NCBI GenBank assembly: GCA_034698045.1
Contig: JAQGAU010000450.1
Coordinates: forward strand, 1 to 27,961
DNA: 27,961 nt
Reading direction: 5' to 3'
Source of the DNA: Paramacrobiotus richtersi
Lineage: Eukaryota > Tardigrada > Eutardigrada > Parachela > Macrobiotidae
A program made the position numbers and the translations under genes. This document shows positions 19,632 to 27,961 of the stretch, piece by piece (positions within the stretch are counted from its first letter, which is position 1; every line of letters begins with the position of its first letter). Below the pieces are notes generated by a model. It ran no database searches. It worked only from the letters and a program-made list of their open reading frames with translations, and was not told where the DNA came from.

Positions 19632-20532
19632 TCAGCCATGAAGAGCCGGCATTGTTTTATTGGCTTGATAGTTGACTTTCAACCAGTCCCACTCCTTGAC
19701 ATAGTCACCAAACTCGGAGCAGTGCAGCGCATTCAACACCTTCTCATGCAGCTTCACCACCAGATCCTGCCCCTTGTCGCCGCAAAATTCCCGGATGTGC
19801 GCGTTAGGTCGGTCAGTCTGGAGTGGCACTCCAACTTGCACCCGTCTGTAGTAACACAAGGACGAAATGTAAGTCACTAAAAAGCTTGCAATACTACTAT
19901 ACCAAACCACACCTGCAGGCACATTATTGTCCGCAAACAAATCCACAAGAAGCAGTGGAATTCTCGAAGAAAGCATCACCTTCTCTGATCGCCAGGTTCG
20001 ACACCTCGTCTGGTTTCCCAGACTGACTCGGTGTCTAGACATACGACACCCAGCATGTCGCGAGCGTTGGGTAATGCCGCATGTGTTCCTCTGCCGGAAT
20101 GGCTGTGCAGAGTTCGGCAAAAGCCCGCAGTGCATCCGGTGTTAAAGCGAACTGTCTTCTAGTATAGTAGCCGCACTGGGCGGATGTTTTGGAACATCGA
20201 CCGAAGCCGCTCGCTAGTAATTAAGAGAACAATGACATTGTTTACTCTATATATAGATATAGAAACAATGCACTATTGTTCTCTTAATTACTAGCGAGTG
20301 GCTTCGCATCGACTCATAACGTTTTCCACCGCTTGCGCTGGCACGTTGAGATGCCTGCCAACAATGGGAGCGGTAAAGTGACTTTATATTTGCCGGTCTG
20401 TTGACGAACATGTAATTCAATAAAACATGCAATGCAACATATTACACTATCTTTTGCAGTCTTTTTGTAACACTTTACATGCAGAGATCGTCAACAGCGC
20501 CGCGTGCCCTGGCGGAGTCCGGGACCAGTCGT
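19632..20532 (-). pseudogene. Secreted 12-cysteine protein, array copy C (disrupted)
   Basis: Exon 3 (19845-19632) is open and well conserved (VQVGVPLQTDRPNAHIREFC, HCSEFGDYVKE). Exon 2 (20354-19913) keeps the family frame but has a TAG at 20035-20037, a TAA at 19924-19926 that replaces the basic residue before the last two cysteines, and a 105-bp inverted-repeat element inserted at 20202-20306. Exon 1 is recognisable only over its last ~54 bp (20479-20532, ending AVDDLC and donor AT|GTAAAG); the signal peptide is gone. Introns are 124 and 67 bp. With no signal, two stops and an insertion this copy is dead. Confidence 0.85.
20195..20313. mobile_element. 105-bp MITE-like element with 7-bp target duplication
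   Basis: The element spans 20202-20306 with terminal inverted repeats starting CGAAGCC[G/A]CTCGCTAGTAATTAAG and about 36-40 bp long, around an AT-rich centre (TATATATAGATATAG). It is flanked by direct repeats CATCGAC at 20195-20201 and 20307-20313. The uninterrupted sequence is what sister copies have in exon 2 at this point, which confirms the insertion. It has no coding capacity, so it is non-autonomous. A 7-bp duplication does not single out a superfamily. Confidence 0.85.
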
Positions 20533-21276
20533 ACTATTATGGCAAAACAGCCGCAGAGAGCAATGCTAGGCCTAACACTTTCAGACCGAAACAAATTATA
20601 ACGCTTTTATGCGTTGCTCTACATACGTGAGCATTCATCTTTTTCACCTGGATCTGATTTTAACTACTGCAGCTTATGCTGAATGCAGAATTCTACGCGG
20701 GCGAAATCATCGAAAATCCAATCTGTTAAAGAATGGTCATCTCTACGCACCACTAACAGCTTCGGCCTCAGGACGCTTTCTAACATAATATGCTGTTGAT
20801 CATAGCCAGAAATATTTCATAGTTGCAAGACAACATTTAAGCTACAGAGCTCACAAAGAAATGTTTTACGATATCATCATTAGGCTGTAAAGCGAAAATG
20901 TGATTTTATGACACAGATACGGGTGATTTTCACCGCTAGCAGTCGGGATGTGTTCGAAAGTGTCCTAAGACCGAAGCTATTAGTGGCGCTTTGAGCAGAC
21001 CATTCGGATCTTCAATGTTTCGGATCTTCGGACCTTCGGATTTTCGCGCGCGTCGAATACTAGTTAGCAAAAGCGGTAGTGAAACCACATCAAGGTGACA
21101 TAGTTAAACGCTGACGTAAAACAATGAATGAGAGCACTGTGTAATATGACCCGGTGGGAATCTTAGGTGTTCTGAAAGATGAATGCAAAGCTAATCTAGC
21201 AACTTCGGTACGCACTGTTGCCTAAAACGGTTCGGTATACGAATATGAAAAATTCGTTATGGAAACTGGTCGGAAA
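20533..21276. other. Intergenic; TTCGGATCT repeats, nothing else recognised
   Basis: Upstream of dead copy C; the usual promoter block of the family is not visible, so the duplication breakpoint or a deletion lies near 20533. At about 21001-21046 there are four tandem-like TTCGGA[T/C]CTT units. Confidence 0.45.
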
Positions 21277-21375
21277 AAGTTCGGTATGCAGGAAGTTCGG
21301 TATGCAAAGTGACCCTCAAAAGTTCGGTATGCAAAGTGGCCCGAAAAGTTCGGTATGCAGAAAGTTCGGTATGCA
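21277..21375. repeat. 14-bp repeat AAGTTCGGTATGCA, five copies
   Basis: Exact units at 21277-21290, 21293-21306, 21320-21333, 21346-21359 and 21362-21375, separated by 2-13 bp, with degenerate forerunners TTCGGTATACG (about 21231) and TTCGGTACGCA (about 21204). A small open frame across it just reads the repeat. It is a local satellite-like array. Confidence 0.85.
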
Positions 21376-21674
21376 AAGCGTACCTGGCCTAAGCCCATGG
21401 GTCTTCTGAGCTTTTAACCAATTTATGGTCACGATAGATGAATCTCGCGCGAAGCTTCAACACGATTTATTCCTTTCACATACAAAATGCGTAAGCGCAC
21501 AGAGCTTGTGCCGATGACGTCTGCATAAAGACAGCCATGTTATAAATTAGAGCAACTTAAAAAATTCACAGGTTATTACTCACTGTCCATAACCTTAGTA
21601 AGAAAATACCAGGTGATCAGTACATTTATTATTACATCCCGTTATCATATTTTTGCGAATATCGTACTTCGAAT

Positions 21675-22030
21675 ATTGTATTGTGGATGCAAAGAAGCGC
21701 AACCGTTTTGTCTAATAAAGCAGGATGATTTGTCGAATTCATAATCGTAATTTGAATGCGTCATCAATCAGAAATACACTGCATATTTCACGCTTCCGCC
21801 GTGAATAACGCGACTGCTTGGAAACATGCGCGTGTACCAACCAAACACTGCGTAATGGAACTTCATACCGTTAGAACGGAAAATGTTTTCACACTTTTGG
21901 CACTTTTTGGTTTTCACATTTACGGCTGCATGGATTTTATTGTGACCATACCAAAAAAACGTTCAACTAAAGAAAACTGCCCAATTCGGCAACATGATTC
22001 GTAGCGATTTCCTCAGCAAATATTACTGTT
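21675..22030 (-). pseudogene. Receptor 5' remnant and unit flank downstream of copy D
   Basis: 21675-21745 (GGATGCAAAGAAGCGCAACC ... TTTTGTCTAATA ... TTGTCGAATTCATAATCGTAATTTGA) matches the start-codon region of the receptor at 10095-10160, but the body of the receptor is absent. 21755-22030 matches the flank between receptor and secreted gene elsewhere (GCGTAATGGAACTTC, GGCAACATGATTCGTAGCGATTTCCTCAGC). So unit D has lost its receptor. Confidence 0.55.
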
Positions 22031-22100
22031 AGAAGGATCCGTCCGACAGAGCAAAGCATTACGGGAACACTCCGTATGCTTCCCATTCTCCAGTTCAGCG

Positions 22101-23022
22101 CTATAGAGCTGGTGTTGTTTGATTGGCTCGGTAGTTGACTTTCAACCAGTCCCACTCCTTGACATAGTCACCAAACTCGGAGCAGTGCAACGCGCTCAAC
22201 ACCCGCTCCTGCAGTTGCGGCACCAGATCCTGCTCCTTCTGACCGCATACTTCCCGGATATGCGCGTTAGGTTGGTCAGTAAATAGTGGCACTCCAATTT
22301 GCATCCTTCTGAAATGATAGAAAGAAATAGAAATCTGAGTCACCGAAAAGCTGGTAATAATAGCACATTATGCAGTAACATGCCTGCATGCACATTTGCG
22401 TCCGCAAATCAGCCCACAGGTTTCGGTGGAATTCTCAAAGAACGCGTCAGCTTCTTGAGTCACCAAAGGGGGAAGACGCCTGTTGTTTGATTTGCCGTTT
22501 GTAGACAACGTCACCCAACATGTCGCCAGCGTCCGGAAATGCTGCATGAATTCTGTCTGAACGGCTGTGCAAAGTTGGGCAAACGTCCGCAGTACATCCA
22601 CCGCTAACGTGAACGGTCGGTAGTTCTCACATTGTGCGGAAGTGTGCGAACATTGCTGCATAACGTTGTCCACAGCTAGCGCAGACAAGTTAAGGTTCCT
22701 GTCAATCAACAGAAACGGTGAGGGGACATTCTGAATGTCTGCTGCGAATAAGTGAAATCTTTAACACGCTGCAATATCTTTATTAATTTTGACAGTATGT
22801 GAAATACGTTTACACGCAGATTTCCTTCACAGCGCCGTGTGCTCTGGCGGGGTCCGGGGTTTCTGCGGCAATTTCTGTAAGGTTGATAATAGCGCGACGC
22901 AGACTGCTCGCCCGTTCCGCATTTTTTGAGAATGCTGCATCACACGCAGCGCCATCAGGTTGTGAACATTGAGCGTATGGAGCAAGGCAGAAGGCAAAGA
23001 AAATACAGGTCTTAGCAATCAT
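22101..23022 (-). CDS. Secreted 12-cysteine protein, array copy D (intact, GC-AG intron)
   Basis: About 243 residues in three open exons: exon 1 23022-22814 (signal peptide with CIFFAFCLAP; donor TGCGT|GTAAAC), intron 1 115 bp (acceptor GATTGACAG), exon 2 22698-22384, intron 2 75 bp, exon 3 22308-22101. Intron 2 has the donor CAG|GCATGT where copies A and E have CAG|GTATxT; GC donors with an otherwise strong consensus are known to splice, and phase is kept. All 12 cysteines are present (AC, IC; QQC, QC, LC, TC, TCGLICGRKCAC; VC, HC) with the glycosylation sites INLT and ENST. Exon 2 is shorter than in A by 18 bp in the variable stretch before QEADAFF. No membrane anchor. Function unknown; expected to be secreted. 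Confidence 0.75.
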
Positions 23023-23788
23023 CCTGTTGAGCTGCTTCCAGAAATGCTGCAGAGAGATCTTTGATGGATCTTTGATGTTATGTACCAGAAATTACGGTCT
23101 GTACTGCAGGTTAGTTCGTATGAGACATACAGATACATGCAGCCATATGTCAGCGTTCCGTTGGAATTATCTTGATTTCATATCGCAGTGTTTATGATTT
23201 CTCAAGTTGATTAGGTCTAGAAAAAGCTCGACAGTATTTGTACTAGCAAACCGCTGAAAAAGAATGTGGACTATACAACATTCTGGCTGATCAGAACGGC
23301 GTCGAATGAGCGTGTACCGCTATACGGTACTTGTTGCCGTCGGGCATCTGCACGGCCAAGAAAACCGAGCTTTCGTTGTATCGTATTCTTACATTTTCGT
23401 GTTAAAGTCATCAAATTATTGCAGCCTAATGATGTCCAATTGATTATGCTTGGTAAATGGTAACTGCCCTACGTTGCGAAATAGCATTGCCCAGAATTGA
23501 TTGATTTATTGACTTTAAAGTCTGCAGACACTAAGGAACACCCTACTTTAAGCAGCGGACTGGATAGATGGAATAAAAGCAACACGAAAACAAAAGCTGA
23601 TTGTTCGGAGAAGGGAAATCGTTCTGGCACAGGGCTGTTTACGGTTGAATGCAATTACCGCGACCATAACACAAAATGTGCAATAGAAGGAGACTGCAGA
23701 ATTTGGTCACAGTATTCGTATCGATTTCCTGAACAAACACTTATGAAAGTTGCATTATTGCACAGACAGCAGAGCATTACGGTAACAG
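23023..23788. other. Intergenic between copies D and E; no gene supported
   Basis: The 5' side of copy D keeps the family upstream block (GGAATTATCTTGATTTCATATCGCAGTG at about 23162-23190) but no clear TATTTAA. The rest, to copy E, holds scraps of the unit flank (GGGCTGTTTACGGTTGAATGCAATTAC at 23632; GATTTCCTGAAC near 23725; GCAGAGCATTACGG near 23770) and no receptor. The open frame at 23497-23826 runs across this flank and I take it as chance. Confidence 0.45.
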
Positions 23789-24800
23789 TCACAACGCACT
23801 TGCTTCCTCTACGCAAAGCTCAGTGACGAAACGCGAGCATTGTTTTATTGCTCGGTAGTTGATTTTTAACCAGCCCCATTCCTTGTCATAGTCTCCAAAC
23901 TCAGAGCAGTTCAACGCGTTCAGCACCTGTTCCTGCAGCTTCACCACCACATCATGTCCCCTCTTACCGCACACTTCCTTGATATACGCGTTTGGTCGTT
24001 CAGTCTGGAATGGCACTCCAACCTGCACCCTTCTGTAGTAACAAAAAGACAGGAAGTAGGTCAATAAAAAACTGGCAGTACAGTCACATCAAACCGCGCA
24101 AGCAACATACCTGCAGGCACATTTCCGTCCGCAAACAAATCCACAAGAACCGGTGGAATTCTCAAAGTAAGCATCACCTTCTCTAATCCCCGCGGTTGCC
24201 ACCTCGTCTGGCTCGCTGGATTGATGCGGGCTCTCGGCAAACGACACCCAGCATGCCGCGAGCGTTTGGAAATGTGGCATGTGGTTCTCTACCTGAATGG
24301 CTGTACAAGGTTCGGCAAACGTCCGGAATACATCCTGTGTTAAAGCGAACGATCTTTCGTATCCGCACTGTGGAGATGTGTGGGAACATCGACTCCTGAC
24401 AGTTTCCACCGCTTGCGCTGCCGCGTTGAGTTGCCTGCCAACAAAGGAAGCGGGCAAGTGATTGTTTTCCGAGCATAGTCCATGCAATTATTGTCTCTTT
24501 GAAGTATGCTGACGAATACATAAAAGCAATAACATAAAATTCATTTCCTGTTAAACTGTCAATTCATTTTAAAGACGTTTAAGACCTCTACATGCAGATA
24601 GGGTCAACAGCGACGCGTGCCCTGACGGTGCCTGGGACCAGTCCGAAAGTCGTCGTCAAGTTGGTAATAGCCTCATTTAAACTCTTTGCCTGTTTCGCAT
24701 ATTCCGAAAATGCCGTATCGCACGCAGAGTTATCCGGTTGAAAACACTGAATATATGGAGCAAAGCAGAAGACCAAGAAAATCCGCATCGTAGGACCCAT
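23789..24800 (-). CDS. Secreted cysteine-rich protein, array copy E (intact, extended C-terminus)
   Basis: About 258 residues in three open exons: exon 1 24800-24592 (signal peptide MRIFLVFCFAPYIQC region; donor TGCAT|GTAGAG), intron 1 157 bp (acceptor TTGTTGGCAG), exon 2 24434-24111, intron 2 78 bp (donor CAG|GTATGT, acceptor GTTACTACAG), exon 3 24032-23789. It keeps the 12 family cysteines (AC, IC; RC, QC, PC, AC, SCGFVCGRKCAC; VC, NC) and the sites TNLT and ENST. Exon 3 runs about 10-12 codons further than in the other copies because the usual stop is missing, adding two cysteines (KQC, ELC). The first Met is at 24800; a second at residue 5 is nearer the hydrophobic core. It is the most diverged intact copy, closest to dead copy C by eye. 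Confidence 0.75.
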
Positions 24801-24894
24801 TCTGGCAGCTTAAACCAGTTTCAAATACCAGTTAAATCATCGATGTTATGCAATTTTGGGCTTAGTGGGCATCGAGACGCCGTGTTAAATACGC

Positions 24895-24901
24895 ATGCCG
24901 C
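24895..24901 (-). promoter_or_regulatory. TATA box of secreted gene E
   Basis: TATTTAA on the minus strand, 95 bp before the ATG. The block GTATTTAACACG...TCTCGAT...CACTAAGCC is nearly the same as upstream of copy A, although the two genes are 13 kb apart, which supports a conserved core promoter. Confidence 0.6.
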
Positions 24902-25029
24902 CAGATTTTAGCATTCCGGTTGGAGTTATCGCGATTCTATATCGCAGTACGTTTGATTGTCAGAGCTGATAAGGCTGGAAACAAGTCTGAATAATGACCG
25001 GAAATGGACTTCAAGCAGACCGCTAAAGT

Positions 25030-25075
25030 ATCGACATGATATAATATTATGTATTATATAACATATCACGTTTCC
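25030..25075. repeat. AT-rich imperfect palindrome
   Basis: GACATGATATAATATTATGT followed by ATTATATAACATATCACG can pair over most of its length. It may be a remnant of a small inverted-repeat element; no target duplication is visible. Confidence 0.4.
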
Positions 25076-25545
25076 ATCGATCGAATGGCTTACCACAAGC
25101 TTTTATGTATATGTAAGGCGCCATGGTTTTAAAAGTTGATTTTAATATTTCTGTTTTATCTTTACAACAACTGGACTTGAAGAATTAAATTATTAACCGT
25201 CCCTTAGCAAAATACCCGGCATGATCACTGCTCTTACAATTGTTAGCAGAACATGCTAAGCTCATCCTAATATTTTTCAAATACTATGCTTCGATTAACG
25301 TTGTGGGTGCAACGAAGCTAGACCGTTTTCTCTACTAACGAAGTAAGATCTGAATATCTTTGCGCAACTGCCAAACGTTGGGTAATGGAACTGCGCAGAA
25401 CGGAAATTGTTTTGCCATTTTTGACATCTGTCTCAGTTTGTTTACGGTTGCATGGAATTTTTGAAGTTTTGCATCCGATTCCATATCCGATTTAAATACT
25501 ATCAACAAAAATTTCAGCTGATGGAATCTTCCCGATTCGGCAACA

Positions 25546-25868
25546 TCATTCATAGAGGTTTTCTGAGCAAAGATTGTTCGAAAAATGTGTCATATCACCG
25601 GCAGCAAAGCAGTACGGCATTATTCGGAATCCACGTGATCCTCCAGTTCTGCGTTTTCGAGCCGGTGCTGTCGTATTGGCTCGGTAGTTGACTTTGATCC
25701 AACCGATTTCCTTACCATAATCGCCAAACGCGGAGAAGTACAACGCATTCTGCACCCGCTCCTGTAGTTTCGACACCATATTTTCTCCTTCTGACCAGTG
25801 ACCACATACATACCTGATATGCGAGGCAGATTGGTCAGTGAGTCAGAGGCACTGGAGTTTGCATCCTT
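25546..25868 (-). pseudogene. Secreted 12-cysteine family, exon 3 fragment (copy F)
   Basis: Only exon 3 is present, with its acceptor (ATCACTCCAG|AAGGATGC) at 25868. The start of the exon is scrambled (small insertions around CTGACTCACTGACCAATCTG), the conserved HCSEF has become YFSAF so the last cysteine is lost, and the usual stop is gone, so the frame runs on into the flank to 25546. Exons 1 and 2 are absent upstream. It is a truncated duplicate at the edge of the array. Confidence 0.75.
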
Positions 25869-26369
25869 CTGGAGTGATAGAAAAGAGTCATTACTGCAGT
25901 CGAGATACGCTAAGGTAGAGAGACGCAGTCCACGACGCCGCAGCTAGAGAACGGCGATGCTGTAGTTGTCATATTGCGATGTCGTAAACCTCTTCATGTT
26001 GATCTGATCAGCTAATGTACAACCAACCAGTGATGATCACAACGCAGAAGTACGAAGTGTTCACGAGTCAACAGCACCTCAAAGTTCGTTAACACTTTTT
26101 CATAGCCGCTTTTCCTGGGATATATGAACTTTCATAGTTGTTGTACTGTACGCAGTTATTGCCGATTTGTACTATGTTTGTTGTCTTTGTCTTTGTACTA
26201 GTTTGCATGTTCTCTTGACAAGTATCCGGCTTCCATGACACTCTGGGAAAAAGTGTCCGAGTCAGGCTCACTGTCAGAAAGATTTCTGAGGTCGAAAAAT
26301 GTGCGGCGGACATTTTTTCGGCCATCCGGACGGTTCTAGCTGTTGCTATGAAAAGTTTTCGGCGGACGT
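25869..26369. other. Intergenic, no gene; CCGTCCGGAT inverted repeat
   Basis: No supported gene. ATCCGGACGG at about 26324 and CCGTCCGGAT at about 26373 are exact reverse complements some 40 bp apart, with GGCGGACATTTTTTCGG and CGGCGGACGTTTACC as nearby direct repeats; this could be the end of a small element or a stem-loop. Confidence 0.4.
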
Positions 26370-26814
26370 TTACCCGTCCGGATAGTATTCGCTGTTACAC
26401 ATGAGAATTAAACGCAACCAGGCTATAACCGGTAAACTGCACTGCAGTGACGTTCTTTCTTGTGCCGCTACGGTACAACGGGGGAAAAGTACCGCCCATA
26501 GACGATTAAGCTTTGTTATGGCATGGATGTTCTTGGCATTAAAAGCAACAACCCAGGTACAGTGAAGCAAAATGCACATATCTGACTTCCCAGATGATAA
26601 CGCCAGGAAAATGTTGCGCGCTAATTATGATGGATGATGTTGCACGGGATATATACTGTAGTGGTAGAACCTAAACGCCCATTAATGCGGCTAAGCAAAT
26701 GAAGAAAGGCGAACGGAGAGCTCTGTTGGAAGCAAAAGCTCTTAGATCAATTAGATTGCAGAGTAATGGTGTGAGATTGATTATTGTCATGAATACAAAA
26801 GAAAAGGCATTCAT
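26370..26814 (-). pseudogene. Rhodopsin-like 7TM receptor pseudogene (GPCR7), TM1-TM4
   Basis: Minus-strand member of the same receptor group as 9288-10155. It has TM1 (INLTPLLCNLIDLRAFASNR), TM2 (FFICLAALMG), a frameshift near 26671, then CTWVVAFNAKNIHAITKLNRLWAVLFP (TM3 with NRL for DRY) and part of TM4, after which the similarity stops near 26390. The frame is open upstream of 26814 to 26985 but that part has no receptor character. It is truncated and frameshifted. Confidence 0.65.
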
Positions 26815-26985
26815 TTTGTCTGCTTTAATATTTATGTCAAAAAAGTCAAAACAATTCCCGTTCTGTACTGTCTCATTACGCAACGCTGGGCCAGTACGCG
26901 TTATGTTTCCGAGCAGTCGCCGTTCACGAATAAAGAATGAAAGGCGTCGTACACAACCCTGACGCCTTCTCAAAATCAGAGTCAA

Positions 26986-27184
26986 GAACTCATCTTGTTC
27001 TGTCCATTCACGGTTGTATGTAAAGCAAAATAGTAGCGTTCTTAACGCACATCATCCACCAGGAAAACACTCCCCTTCTCCAGCTTCATGGTCCTGTTCC
27101 CACGGAAAACTGCACGAATATGCGGCATTGCGAGGAATACCCCGGTAAATTCCCTATCGCCTGCCGCTTCACCTTTCCTCACGG
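26986..27184. other. Intergenic, nothing recognised
   Basis: Contains a scrap of the unit flank (TTGTTCTGTCCATTCACGGTTGTATG near 26995) and otherwise no supported feature. Confidence 0.35.
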
Positions 27185-27189
27185 CGCGG

Positions 27190-27312
27190 TGATACTGCTG
27201 GTAATTTGGGCATAACGGCTGGTGAATTGTTGGGAATTACCGACTAATGCCAATGCCATCCATAGGAATCCCGGTGCGATATTCAGAATGGGGGGTGTGA
27301 CACCCATGGTGT
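27190..27312 (-). pseudogene. Possible TM7 fragment of another receptor
   Basis: On the minus strand a short open stretch reads GVTPPILNIAPGFLWMALAL followed by VGNSQQFTSRYAQIT and a TGA near 27195. The pattern of a Pro, LN and a hydrophobic run followed by a polar, basic segment resembles a degenerate TM7 plus helix 8. It lies immediately downstream of the receptor exon ending at 27313. The match is weak; it may equally be chance. Confidence 0.3.
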
Positions 27313-27825
27313 TCAGCATATAGTCGTTGACGTAACGTTGAGTTTTATTGAGCTTCTCCGATCTTTACTCCGTTTCTTTATCACCTTAGAGGTCGTGCTC
27401 TTTTGCTGTTCCAGCTGTTCTGGACGACGGCACGTGGTCACCATCGTCCAAGCCCGCCGCATGTGCTGGCGACTTGCGCCACAGTAAACGAAAAAACTCA
27501 GCGAATAATTGGCAAAGAGCAGTTGGTTTTTCACAGCCAGGAAAACCATGTAATCATAATCAGACAATCGCTTCAAGCAACGTACCTCCATTATTTGAAA
27601 CGCCAAGAGCGGACTTTTCGTGATCACGAATAGCGCTGCCGAAAAAAGCAGCACTTGGACGGGCGATTTGGAGCGCGCTGTTCTTCCGTGTTTGCGAATG
27701 CTAGTACTTGAATGGATGCCCGAGCTGCCAGTGTTAAACTCTCGAAGCTGGGACGCTAGCAAGAGTCCAATGACCGCAAGATTGGCCCCGAGAATGGCGA
27801 AGAAGGTTAACAATTCCCTGACCAT
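27313..27825 (-). CDS. 3' exon of a peptide-receptor-like GPCR (partial, GPCR8)
   Basis: Terminal exon of a minus-strand gene whose earlier exons lie beyond the right edge. The acceptor TTTGTTACAG|ATGGTC sits at 27825, and 171 codons follow to the stop at 27313. TM5 is ELLTFFAILGANLAVIGLLL, then a third loop rich in Ser/Arg, TM6 (VQVLLFSAALFVITKSPLLAF), TM7 (KNQLLFANYSLSFFVYCGAS) and a basic tail (KKRSKDRRSS). The TM7 pattern NYSLSFFVYC, with N..S..FF.YC, is typical of FMRFamide/neuropeptide-type receptors (established pattern; assignment inferred). It is of a different type from the receptors in the array, is unbroken, and has no intron at the TM7 proline. Confidence 0.65.
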   Translation of the reverse strand: MVRELLTFFAILGANLAVIGLLLASQLREFNTGSSGIHSSTSIRKHGRTARSKSPVQVLLFSAALFVITKSPLLAFQIMEVRCLKRLSDYDYMVFLAVKNQLLFANYSLSFFVYCGASRQHMRRAWTMVTTCRRPEQLEQQKSTTSKVIKKRSKDRRSSIKLNVTSTTIC

Positions 27826-27961
27826 CTGTAACAAATGCCAGTGGCTTGGTCAGTTTAACATTCGTTACTCACAACGTACAAGTTTATGTAATAATGGTAT
27901 GCACCGTGGTCCACAATCACCCACCCTCCACATGCGGTTTACTCTTTGCCAGTTGGAGAAC

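Noticed and set aside
19548-19880. 110-codon + strand open frame
   Set aside because: It is antisense to exon 3 of copy C; similar antisense frames appear over the other copies simply because the sense exon is conserved.
21218-21409. Small repetitive protein
   Set aside because: The frame only reads a DNA tandem repeat and has no other gene signs.
23497-23826. 109-codon + strand open frame
   Set aside because: It runs through the noncoding flank of copy E into its exon 3 antisense and has no features.

Overview
The window looks like animal genomic DNA. Protein-coding genes are split by short introns (about 65-270 bp unless something has inserted) with GT..AG borders, TATA-type core promoters sit 80-180 bp upstream of several start codons, and much of the sequence is recognisable decayed gene copies. 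The content (rhodopsin-like receptors with NRF instead of DRY, plus secreted cysteine-rich proteins, in tandem duplicates) suggests a small invertebrate with lineage-specific receptor expansions. A tardigrade would fit, but that is inference from style only; no species marker is present.

Left part (1-10,200): an apparently intact two-exon 7TM receptor on the + strand (878-2211); a three-exon 7TM receptor on the - strand (3222-5621) whose first intron carries a ~690-bp foldback (inverted-repeat) element and whose exon 1/exon 2 junction does not join in phase; about 3 kb with no recognisable gene; a truncated 3' end of a relative of the second receptor (8777-9105); and a frameshifted receptor pseudogene (9288-10155).

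Right part (10,200-27,961): a tandem array on the - strand. The repeating unit, read on the - strand, is a three-exon gene for a secreted protein with 12 conserved cysteines, then a conserved 3' flank of roughly 300 bp, then a rhodopsin-like receptor gene or its remains. Six secreted-gene copies are visible: A (10520-11516), D (22101-23022) and E (23789-24800) are open across all three exons; B (16634-18212) has a 2-bp deletion in exon 3 and a ~560-bp foldback element in intron 1; C (19632-20532) has two stop codons and a 105-bp inverted-repeat element with a 7-bp target duplication inside exon 2; F (25546-25868) is one exon only. The receptor halves of the units are all broken. Orphan pieces of the unit flank (6590-6740, 12390-12570) point to further lost copies. 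A separate two-exon gene on the + strand (13621-14140) encodes another small secreted 10-cysteine protein with its own TATA box. At the right edge lies the TM5-TM7 exon of a different, peptide-receptor-like GPCR.

No operon, CRISPR, rRNA or tRNA was recognised. The most unusual content is the secreted 12-cysteine family, which I cannot assign to a known family, and its linkage to decaying receptors. All statements about splicing come from reading sequence, not from transcripts.
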